Of a stretch of DNA of 64,000 bases, positions 47,807-57,506 are shown piece after piece. Numbering within the stretch: the stretch's first letter is position 1; each line of letters starts with the position of its first letter. Below the pieces are notes generated by a model. It was not told where the DNA came from. It saw only the letters and a list, made by a program, of their open reading frames with translations, and ran no database searches. A program made the translations under genes and the position numbers. This DNA comes from Cheiracanthium punctorium (taxonomy: Eukaryota > Arthropoda > Arachnida > Araneae > Cheiracanthiidae), in assembly GCA_038373885.1 (NCBI GenBank), contig JAWZYV010002544.1, positions 62,001 through 126,000 of the forward strand, written 5' to 3'.

Positions 47807-49020
47807 AGATGTAAGCATAAGTGTTGACCGACACTGCCTGAGTATAAAGAACAGTTAGGCACGGGGCGGCGAAGCTGGTTGCCTTGGCGGCTAGTTTAGT
47901 ATATCTGTACAATTAGCGTTCCCCGCTATCCGGGAAACTGCAATCAGTGAAGGAGGAAGTGAGAAAATTTTTGGACTTCTCTAAGGACACAAATTCTGTT
48001 GACAAGGCCATTTCTAGACGTGCCTTTATGAGAATTTTCTATTTGGCGCCCCCTCTCCATCTTAGCCATCTCCTCCCTCAGAACTTTCACTGTCATTGTA
48101 TCATGTTTTGGTGGGTAAACACTAGCGCGACTAGGATGAACGAGGCAACTAATGACCTTACAATAATAACACCAGTTCCTTCTGGCGATAGTCAGTCATT
48201 GTTTTCTAAATGCCCAAAATCTCGCCATTTGTTGACTTGGAAAGTTTTGCCGAAATATCGCCAAATTTGGCGCGAAAAATAATTTCGAATTTCGCATAAT
48301 TCCAAAATTTTTTAACCGTATAATGTTGAAATATTGTATTTAGAACAGAACTATTGTAACATCCTGTGCATCTTTATTTATTTTTATTATTGCAATCGAC
48401 TGGGTAATTTATTTATAGGGTCAGAAAAGTGGCTTACGTTAAGGTGTATGGATGTATTCAATAAGTCTGTGGACACTGACTACTTTGGCTATCCCCAAAA
48501 TCTCGCAAACTATCTCAAGCTTGTCGGCTTTTAAATCGCCAAATTAAGTGTCAGAAGTAAATCTTTCAAATTGAACCCAGCATGGCGATATCGGAAGTAT
48601 TTGGCTTGAAATCGAATTTCTCATATTGAAATCGCATTTCTCAAAAACTTTTAGACGTAGAAAGAGAAAGTTGAAACTTTATATTAAGGATTGATGTAAT
48701 ATCTAGTTGTACAGTACACCTCCCTTTTCGGTCCCATTCGACTGGATAGTTTATCTATAGGGCCGCCCAAAAGATTTTAAATACATTACGCTCTATGGTC
48801 AGATATTAATTAAAGCGCATTTTAAAGGTATTAGGCTACTTCGAACGACTCAGAAGTGATATATGCTGTTAAGGGTTACAAAATGAATTTCTCCATCGAA
48901 AAAAGTGTCTTTATCATTTATAGTTCTGCTACAGGAACGCTCAAAAGATTTCCAATACATTACGGTCAATGGCAATTTTAGGGGCATTTTTGATCCATTT
49001 CAAGCACATTACCGTCCAAC

Positions 49021-49543
49021 CAGGGGCGTAGCCAAGGGGGGGTTAGAGGGGTCATACCCCCCATGAGGAATTTTTTGCCATACGAAATGTATAGTCTTCA
49101 CTCCCTTATCACACACATGTATGCATTAGAGATGAGTTCGGGCTCATTTTTTGAAGCCCGAGCCCGAGGACTTTTAATCCGAGCCCGAGCAATATTATTA
49201 AAGTTGGAGCCCGAGCCCGAAATTTCAGCTAAAGACAAATAAAATTAACTACTTCATTAATAGGATACAATAAATTTTGGAGCTCCACACACCTTCTAGT
49301 CCCCCGTGCCGCTGTTTTTTTAAATAAGTGCATCTATTTATCCCATGAATCACTTTTTAAAATCTGTTTCAAGGAGTATGTTCAACAAAGGAGAAATTTT
49401 TCATGAGCCCGAGCCCGAACGCAATCGTGAATTACAGAGCCCGAGTCGGGCTCGGGCTGAGCCCGTCTCATCTCTAGTATGCATATATGTGAGTTGCAGT
49501 CGTCGTACACCCCCCCCATGAAAAATTTCTGGCTACGCCCCTG
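49021..49543. mobile_element. hAT-like element CAGGGGCGTAGCCA, host of a nested element
   Basis: CAGGGGCGTAGCCAAGGGGG at the left and CAGGGGCGTAGCCAGAAATT (minus strand) at the right are inverted; CGTCCAAC (49013-49020) and CATCCAAC (49544-49551) are an 8 bp duplication with one change. Without the 350 bp insertion the element is about 165 bp. A relative lies at 60796-60916. Confidence 0.88.
49127..49476. mobile_element. hAT-like MITE rich in GAGCCCGAGCCCGA, nested
   Basis: TAGAGATGAGTTCGGGCTCA and, on the minus strand, TAGAGATGAGACGGGCTCAG are the ends, and an exact GTATGCAT flanks both (49119-49126, 49477-49484). The GAGCCCGAGCCCGA word recurs on the same strand near 49156, 49208 and 49404, close to both ends. 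It sits inside the 49021-49543 element. Confidence 0.9.
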
Positions 49544-50016
49544 CATCCAACCATATAGTTAGGTAATGGTCCGACCGCAGTCACGTGCCTCCCTCAAGAA
49601 ATACACCAAAACTCGCCAAGCTTGGCTACTTTTGTTGTACATGTGTATGTATTTAACTCTCAAATCTCAAAAACTATTAGTCGCAGAATGTTGAAATTTC
49701 ATATGTAAGACTGTTGTAACATCTAGTTTTACATATCGATTTTTGGTTCAATCTACTGGAGAGTTTATTTACAGGACCACCCAAAAGAATTTCAGTACAT
49801 CAATGTCTATGGACATCTTCAATATATATTACATCTGTAGACAGTCATTGTTCGGTCCATGCCTAAAATCTCGCCGTTTGTCGTCGACCTTGGCGAGTTT
49901 TGCCCAAATATCGCCAAATTGGCGGTTTCGAAGGAGGTATTAGTACAAGCTTGCGGCAGCGGCCGTTACTTTTTTTTAGAATATAGGGAAATAAAAGATA
50001 GTCCATAATACTCAGA

Positions 50017-50640
50017 AATAGTGAAGCTTTCTGTTAGTGAAAACATATTCGGAATCGGTTCAGTAGTCATAGAGATGTCCTTAGCGCGTAACGTATTAGA
50101 ATTATTTTGATTGTCCATGTAAAAGAACTATTTATGCTATATGCATTAAAGGTAGCCTTTAATACCGAGGAATAACGTAATTTTCTATGAGTGAGAAAAA
50201 TTTCAAAATCGGCTTAATAGTTACAGGTACACATAGAGCGTAACGTAATTTTTATGAGTGTCCCTGTAAAAGAATTAAAGTATGCTATATACAAGAAAAG
50301 TAGCCTACAATACTCAGGAATAGTGCAGCTTTCTGTCCGTGAAAAGTTTTAGAATCTGTTCATTAGTTCCAGAGATCGTAATGTAAATCGAATGAGTATC
50401 CCTGTAAAAGACCTATTTGTGATATATGCATGACAGGTAGCCCATAAAATACTCAGGAATAGTGTAGCTTTCTATCAGTTAAAAAAAAAAAAATAGAATC
50501 AGTACAGACGTCAAAGAAATACCCATGCAGCTTAATGCATTAGAATTAATTTGAGTGTCCCAGTAAAAGAACTATTTAAACTTTTATTTTATTTTTAAGA
50601 AATTCATGAAAGGTAGCCAATTGTTGCAGAAAACTCTGTT
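50017..50640 (+). repeat. Tandem array, units about 125-150 bp
   Basis: Units share ACTCAGGAATAGTG.AGCTTTCT, a GAATCGGTTCA.TAGT block, AGAGCGTAACG, and GAGTGTCCCTGTAAAAGAA followed by CATGAAAGGTAGCC. About four diverged units are present. The same array resumes at 52420 after the 880 bp duplication. Confidence 0.7.
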
Positions 50641-50659
50641 TAGAAAGGCGGACCCAGCA

Positions 50660-52370
50660 ATTAAAGTCCAGTAGGAATAGAAAGTTCTAGTAAAGAGTCC
50701 ACTTGTTAGGATGAAACACGAACTTTATTACTTCTAGCTGTTCAAAATTCAAAGGCACTAACGGCCAGTAGCTTGCTCTAACAGTACCGAAGCTTTCACA
50801 GATGTTGTAATTCACACCCAATAAAATACTTCCACAAGTAAAATATTCAGTGCAATCTTATCAGGGATTGCAGGAACAGTCCCTCAAGACTAAGCAATGA
50901 GGAATTTACACAGCGCTTAAAAACGCGCTTTTAAAAACATGCAAATTACTACTTCTATTTCTATAACACAGAGTCATGCTCTCAATAGAACGGACGTCTA
51001 TTTCTCATAGCAATCAAAAACAGACTGACTCAACCGGGGCAGCACACTGTCGTATTTATAGGGGATGCCGAAGCTATTAGAAATTTCTCGAAGGATCACC
51101 TTAAAGAGCGAATTCTGATTACGTCATAGGAATACAGTTGAATCATTAGACTATTACGCAATATTAATGCAGGAAAATGAAATTTATAGCCCCCATTGGA
51201 AAAATCGCGCCAAATATCCGAAATATCGTCAAGCCTGGAAACTATTTGGCGTCAAAAATAAGTTCCCATAGGTCAAATCACCAAAGCTCTAGCATCAATA
51301 TTTCTCGAGATTTCTAGAAAGCCCTATGCTAACCAATGGGGAAACCCAAAACTCCATATCTCCCGGTCTAGGTAACCGATTTTGATGCAACGAAATTTGA
51401 TTATTTGGCGCGTAGAATACGAATTTTAAGCTAGTTTATCCCTAGGAATAGAAGACTTCTATTATAGAAAAAGTTTTTGATTCGGTTCAATAGTTACAGA
51501 AATATTGGCTTCGTCGGGATTCGATTCTGAGGTTCGTGGTTCTAAAGTCCAGTGTATGTAGAAAGTTCTAGTAAAAAGTCCATTTGTCAGGATGGAACAT
51601 AAATTTTATTGCTTCTAGAACTTCGTCGAACAATCAACTGTGCAAAATTCACAGACACTAATGGCCAATACCTTGCTTATAATAGTCCTCTCAGTACAGA
51701 AGCTTTCACAGATGCTGTATTTCTTACAAAAAATAAAACACTTCCACTGGAAAAAATTCAATGGAATCTTACAAAGGAAATCATAAACAGTCCCTCAGGA
51801 CTCAGCAATGAAGTATTTACACTCTGTGCTCAAAAACAAGCAAAATGCTGTTTCCAATAGTACAATTTACAGAGTAATGCATTGAACTCAATTGGAGTTC
51901 GAATATAACTATCTCTTGTGGCCTGCCCTGTCTCTATTTATAGGTGTCGCAGAAGCTAAGTGAAAATTCTGGTAGGAGCTATTTCTCGAAGAACCCGCAT
52001 AAAGCTCGAATTTTGATTATGTCATGGAAATGGAAATTAGTAATACTAAGCTACAGCGCAATATTAATGCAGGAAAACAAGCATTACTGGCCCCATTGGT
52101 AAAAGCGCACCAAATGACCGAAATGTCGCCAAGCTTGGCGATTTCTTGGCGAAATATCGCCAAATTTGGCGTCAAAAATAAGTTCCCATAAGTCAAATCA
52201 CCAAAGCTCTAGCATCAGAATTTCTCGAGATCTCTAGAAAATCCTATGTTAACCAATGGGTAAACCCAAAACTCCGTACGTCGCGTTCTAGTTAACCGAT
52301 TTTGATACAACAAAATGCAGAATTTAATTATTTAACTCGTAGGGTAAGAATTTTAGAATAATTTTAATAT
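50660..52370 (+). repeat. Direct duplication of an 880 bp unit
   Basis: Unit A begins AAAGTCCAGTAGGAATAGAA (50663) and unit B AAAGTCCAGTGTATGTAGAA (51544). They stay alignable through GAAGCTTTCACAGATG, a TATTTATAGG word, and AAAATAAGTTCCCATA.GTCAAATCACC to CCGATTTTGAT. Between them part of an array unit (TTCGGTTCAATAGTTACAGA) survives. The TATA-like word and size could suggest LTRs, but no clear TG..CA ends or internal retroviral genes are seen. A tandem duplication of repeat sequence is the simpler reading. Confidence 0.65.
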
Positions 52371-52419
52371 CTGGGAGGCAGAACAAACAGAAAATTCTTA
52401 ACAATATATATATATATAC

Positions 52420-52735
52420 CGTTTAGTATTAGAGGTGCCTTCAGAGCGTAATGTAATTCTTATGAGTGTCGCTGCAAAAGAACTATATGATATAATGGAT
52501 AAAGGTACCTTATAATACACGGGAATATTGTATCTTTCTGAACATGAAAAATGTTTGAGAATCGGTTCAACATTTGCCGAGATGCCATAGAGCGTAAACC
52601 AATTCTTATGAGTCTCCCTGTAAAAGAATTATTTGTGAAATATGCATGAAAGGTAGCCTGTAAAATACAGGTATGGTGTAGCTTTCTATTAAGGGAAAAA
52701 ATTTTAAAACTTGTTTAGTACTTACAGGGATGTAC
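52420..52735 (+). repeat. Continuation of the 125-150 bp tandem array
   Basis: Two to three more units with AGAGCGTAATGTAATTCTTA, GAATCGGTTCAAC and ATGCATGAAAGGTAGCC match the array at 50017-50640. A TA microsatellite precedes them near 52404. Confidence 0.7.
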
Positions 52736-53046
52736 AGCTGCGGAAAAAAAAGTCCCACTTGTACTTTTTTCGGCCGTCGTTCGTCGTACAGCAAAGTTAC
52801 GATTGACGTACACTTTAATTTGCTATGCATAAAAATTGCATAAGGGGCCATCTACATATTAAAATTCGCACCAACTTTTTTTTTCTCAATAGTAACCCCT
52901 AGATTTCACTTCATATTTCAAAAATTTAGCTCATTTTAACCCCGGATACCCATTTTCAAGATATTTAAACTGAAATTGGGCGAGTTATGAGCTTCCAAAA
53001 TCCCCCTCCCCATATGTTAAAATATCTTTTCATACTTCAATTCATA
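52735..53046. mobile_element. Element fragment with TACAGCTGCGG end
   Basis: TACAGCTGCGGAAAAAAAAG followed by TCCCACTTG, CGTCGTTCGTCGTA and GCATAAGGGGCCATCT corresponds to the central part of the palindrome at 56178-56400. TA next to CAGCTGCGG with an A run suggests a Tc1/mariner-type terminus. The far end is lost or cut by the Helitron at 53047. Confidence 0.6.
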
Positions 53047-54785
53047 TCTATATAAATAAAATTAGACTTTTGTCTGTACATTTTTTGGAATTCAAAAATT
53101 TTGCGATTTCTATCCGTTTCAAGCACCCGGGAATTCGATGCGACCCTCAAAAAAAAGTTTGTCTGTCATTCTGTCCGTGACGCTTTTTTTGTTTAAGCAT
53201 CACGTAAAAACGACTGAAGCGAATGAGATGAAATTTGGTGTCATGATAGGTGGTCACTCAACTTAAAACATAGGCGACGAATTTTTAAAAAATCTTGATA
53301 AGATTTTCAGATTTTGCGAAAATCGTTTCAAACTGTGTAAATTTGTGTTCAAGCATCACGCAAAAACGACTAAAGCGAATGATATGAAATTGGGTGTCAT
53401 GATAGGTGGTCACTCAACTTAAAACATAGGCGTCCAATTTTTAAAAAATCTTGATTGGATTTTGAGATTTTGCGAAAATCCTTTCAAACTGCGTAAATTT
53501 GTGTTCAAGCATCACGTAAAAACGACTGAAGTGAATGATATGAAATTGAGTGACATGATAGGTGGTCACTCAACTTAAAACATAGGCGTCGAATTTTAAA
53601 AAAATCTTGATTAGATTTTGAGATTTTGCGAAAATCCTTTCAAACTGCGTAAATTTGTGTTCAAGCATCACGTAAAAACGACTGAAGCGAATGATATGAA
53701 ATTGAGTGACATGATAGGTGGTCACTCAACTTAAAACATAGGCGTCGAATTTTTAAAAAAATCTTGATTAGATTTTGAGATTTTGCGAAAATCGTTTCAA
53801 ACTGCGTAAATTTGTGTTCAAGCATCACGCAAAAACGACTGAAGCGAATGATATGAATTTGGGTGTCATGATAGGTGGTCACTCAGCTTAAAACATAGGC
53901 GTCCAATTTAAAAAAAATCTTGATTAGATTTTGAGATTTTGCGAAAATTGTTTCACACTGCGTATTGTGTTCGCACATCACGTAATAACTGCAAAGGTGA
54001 AAAAATGGTATTTGGTGAAATGATAGGTGGTCACCTTAAACTATAAGCATCTAAAAAAAAACCGATCAGATTTTGGGATTTTGCGAAAATCGTTTCAAAC
54101 TGAGTGAATTTTTGTTCACACATTACGTAATAACGACTAAAGCGAATGATATGAAATTTGGTCACATGATAGGTTGTTGTTCAACATAAAGTATAGGTGT
54201 CCAATTTTTTAAACTTTTTATTAGATTTTGTGAAAATTCTCCCAAAATGCGGTTATATTTTTTCAAGCATCGCGTAATAACGACTAATACGAAATTTGGT
54301 GGTATGATAGGTAGTTGCTAATCTTAATTTATAAGTGTTGAATTTTTAAAATATTTTGATTACATTTTGAGATTTTGTTAAAATCGTTTAAAAATGCTAA
54401 AATGTTTGTTCCAGCATCACGAAATAAAGACAGCAGGGAATGAAACGAAATTAGGTGACATGATAGGTTGTCACTCAACTTAAATTCTAGGCTTCAAATT
54501 TTTCAAAAATGTTGATTAGATTTTGAGATTTTGCGAAAATTATTTGAATATGTGTAAATATTCGTTCGCGCATCCTATAATTACGACTAAAGCGAATGAA
54601 ATGATATTACTTAGTGACTCTCTAACCTGTAATATTTTAACAATACATAAAAATTATAACTGCGCTTTCTTTACTTTGGCAACATACTACATCCATTCTG
54701 TGTACTCCTACAATGCTGACAGAAGTTCTTGCTTTTAGAAATTTGCATTCAGTACTAACCCGTCAACGACGGGTACTTCAGCTAG
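53047..54785 (+). mobile_element. Non-autonomous Helitron with ten tandem repeats
   Basis: The 5' end is TCTATATAAATAAAATTAG after an A; the 3' end has the hairpin CCCGTCAACGACGGG, then TACTTCAGCTAG, followed by T. TC start, hairpin, CTAG end and A/T insertion site are the Helitron signature. Inside, about ten units marked by AAGCATCACG start at 53195, 53351, 53507, 53663, 53820, 53973, 54118, 54265, 54412 and 54567. The first five are nearly identical (156-157 bp), the rest shorter and diverged. No replication-helicase gene, so it depends on another element. Confidence 0.88.
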
Positions 54786-55017
54786 TCTCATATAATATTG
54801 ATAATAAGAAGCTGATTTTTATTCGTACTATTAGAACTAAATGACCCAAACGTTATTATGATTTTTAATAAAATATTAATATTAATTATGAATTATTAAA
54901 TTAATAGTCAAAAAAATTATGAATAGCAACCTAGTCAAATTTCGATGGAAATAGATGCAGAAAGTAATATTACATGGCTGTGCAAAATTTCAAATTTTTA
55001 CGTTCAGTAGTTTAATT
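54786..55017. other. Short spacer, nothing seen
   Basis: AT-rich sequence between the Helitron with tandem units and the palindrome. Confidence 0.4.
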
Positions 55018-55574
55018 TATATTAAATAAAATATGCTATTTTGACGAGTTAAGGGACCATATATAAATTTATTAAGTGACAATTTTTTGAAAATTGTATA
55101 AAATAAACGTAAATTAGATTTATTTTGTGCAAAAACACAGTAAAAGATACCGGTATTAAAAAATAACAAATTTTGAAGCAACTAAATTAGAGGATTTTAC
55201 AGTTTGATGGGGATTCTATAAAGCGTCTATTATTGCGTCCGCTACCATATTCCCACAAAAAAATATTTTCCAGCTATAGAATTAGATTCAGTAGATGTAT
55301 GTCTTCTAATACAACATCCTATTTCTTAAAATCTAACATCCTCAACTTTCCAGGCATGAATGGGACCTTTTTTAATATCGGAAACATTAGGTACTCCCAT
55401 ACTTTATCAGACATTCAAAGAAACATTAAAAATCACGTTTTTCTCTCTAAATTTTCATCTGACTATAAATTAAAATACCACCAAAAGTCTTATATATAGT
55501 AGTCCAAGAATATTGCACATTGCAGACGATAGTATTAAATGAATAAAGTCAAATAACAAACACAGTGATAATAT

Positions 55575-56966
55575 TGGGTTGGCAAAAAAGTAATTGCGTT
55601 TTTTACAGGAAATTCAAACAAATAAATTTTCTATCATGAAACCATTCTTCAAGTTCGACCATAGCTGAGTAATATTCATGCGTGTAGTCAGAAGAGCAGA
55701 GAGCAGCCTCTAACTCCTGCCAACATTTCAGCTGTCTAAGAGAAACATCAAGGGAAATACTCAATAACAATTTCAAAATTAGAAATATTTTCAAAATCGT
55801 GAGCAGTCGTTTTGCATTTTCCCCTTAAATCATGTGTACGGACCAAGGAAGTTATGAACTCTCGGGTCATTTGGACCAGGGACTAAACATTCTAAATTCT
55901 ACCCTTGATATTCTCAATACAAAAAACTTTAAGAGAGATGGGAACAATATTTTCCTTGAAAATAATATTAATTTCTTTTAATTCTCGCGAGCGAAATAAA
56001 TGAAAGGCGAAAAGTTCGGAACCTACAAATAGCGTGTTTCAATTTGCAGAAAGTCCCTTAAAAACGCGCAAAAATGAATTCGCAATATCTCCGGAAATTA
56101 TCGTAGAAAATTGGTGAAAATTTATATTTTCGAAATAAAGAGCAAGTGGGCTTTTTTTTTTTTTTTTCCGCAGCTGTACAGCTGCGGGAAAAAAAAAAGC
56201 CCACTTGCTCTTTATTTCGCCGTCGTTCGTCGTATAGCAAAGTTATATATACCATTCGTTTGCAAATAACGCGTACTTTAATTTACTATTAATTTAATTT
56301 GCATAAGGGGCCGTCTTCATATTTAATTCTGCATCAACTTCGTTTTTCTCAATGGCAACCCCCTATTTTGACTTTATTAAACGAAAGAAAACCTTCAAAT
56401 TACCCTAAATATAAATTTTCACCAATTTTCTACGATAATTTCCGGAGATATTGCGAATTCATTTTTGCGCGTTTTTAAGGGACTTTCTGCAAATTGAAAA
56501 ACGCTATTTGTAGGTTCCGAACTTTTCGCCTTTCATTTATTTCGCTCGCGAGAATTAAAAGAAATTAATATTATTTTCAAGGAAAATATTGTTCCCATCT
56601 CTCTTAAAGTTTTTTGTATTGAGAATATCAAGGGTAGAATAGAATATTTAGTCTGTGGTCCAAATGACGCGTGAGTTCATAACTTCCTTGGTTCGTACAC
56701 ATGATTTAAGGGAAAAATACAAAATGACTGCTAAGGATTTTGAAAATCTTTGTAATTTTGAAATTGTTATTCAGTGTTTCCCTTGATGTTTCTCTTAGAC
56801 AGATGAAATGTTGGCAGGAGTTAGAGGCTGCTCCCTGCTCTTCTGACTACAAGCATGAATATTGCTCGACTCAGCTATGGTCGAACTTAAAGAATGGTTT
56901 CATGATTGAAAATTTATTTGTTTGAATTTCATGTAAAAAACGCAATTACTTTTTTGCCGACCCAAT
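55575..56966. mobile_element. mariner-type ends inside the palindrome arms
   Basis: TTGGGTTGGCAAAAAAGTAA (55575) and its inverted partner ending GCCGACCCAA (56966) are typical irritans-type mariner termini, each next to TA. Because the palindrome continues outside them on both sides, each arm carries one such end rather than this being a simple complete element. The open frames next to them contain CWQELEAA.CSSDY, which I do not recognise well. Confidence 0.6.
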
Positions 56967-57074
56967 ATTATCACTGTGTTTGTTATTTCACTTTCTTCAT
57001 TTAATACTATCGCCTGCAATGTGCAATATTCTTAAGACTTTTGGCGGTATTTTAATTTATAGTTAGATGAAAAT

Positions 57075-57310
57075 TTTTTTACAGAAAAACGTGATTTTGA
57101 ATGTTTGATAAAGTATGGGGAATTCCAAAGACCTAATGTTTCCGATATTAAAAAAGGTCACATTCATGCCTGGAAAGTTGAGGATGTTAGTTTTTCAGAA
57201 ATAGGACGTTGTATTAGAAGACATACATCTACTGCATCTAATAATTCTATAGCTGGAAAATATTTTATTTGGGGGAATATGGTAGCGGACGCAACAATAC
57301 ACGCTTTATA
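57075..57310 (+). pseudogene. Transposase-like N-terminal fragment in right palindrome arm
   Basis: The frame reads NVSDIKKGHIHAWKVEDVSF and SEIGRCIRRHTSTASNN. This resembles the first helix-turn-helix of Tc1-type transposases (L...KG.I.....G.S..EIGR...R..TTV). The left arm has a broken copy on the minus strand at about 55240-55460. It ends at a stop at 57309-57311 with no catalytic domain. Assignment is by pattern and is moderate. Confidence 0.45.
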
Positions 57311-57506
57311 GAATCCCCAACAAACTGTAAAAACCTCTAATTTATTTGCTTCAAAATTTGATATTTTTAATACTGGTATCTTTTACTGTGTTTTTGCACA
57401 AAATAAATCTAATTTACATTTATTTTATGCAATCTTCAAAAAATTTTCACTTAATAAATTTATATATGGTCCCTTAACTCATGAAAATAACACATTTTAT
57501 TTAATA

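Larger units (their letters stand above)
47815..50000. repeat. Degenerate repeats built on TCGCCAAATTTGGCG
   Basis: Diverged copies of a block of about 330 bp or more recur: GACTGGGTAATTTATTTATAGGG (about 48398), GACTGGATAGTTTATCTATA (about 48749) and TACTGGAGAGTTTATTTACA (about 49754), each followed by words such as CCCAAAAGATTT..TACATTACG. A second block, ATCGCCAAATTTGGCGCG, recurs at 48259, 49911 and, outside, at 52158. The array is interrupted by the elements at 49021-49543. No coding sequence is supported; the 111-residue frame at 47947 is not protein-like. Confidence 0.6.
55018..57506. repeat. Large palindrome, arms over 1.1 kb
   Basis: The arms 55018-56176 and 56179-57506 are inverted copies around a perfect 20 bp palindrome at 56168-56187 (CCGCAGCTG/TA/CAGCTGCGG). 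Pairing is visible throughout, from GTGCAAAAACACAGTAAAAG (55137) opposite CTTTTACTGTGTTTTTGCAC (57380) to the centre. The right arm is about 170 bp longer because a block with CGTCGTTCGTCGTA (about 56221-56395) is missing on the left. The centre looks like two identical transposon ends sharing one TA. Confidence 0.9.

Noticed and set aside
47947..48282. 111-codon frame
   Set aside because: Within degenerate repeats; no motif and no second copy preserving the frame.
50660..52370. LTR retrotransposon made of two 880 bp repeats
   Set aside because: No internal gag or pol, no clear TG..CA ends, and array units flank and separate the copies.
53195..54600. CRISPR-like array
   Set aside because: The repeated unit is about 150 bp without alternating short repeats and spacers, and lies inside a Helitron of a eukaryote.
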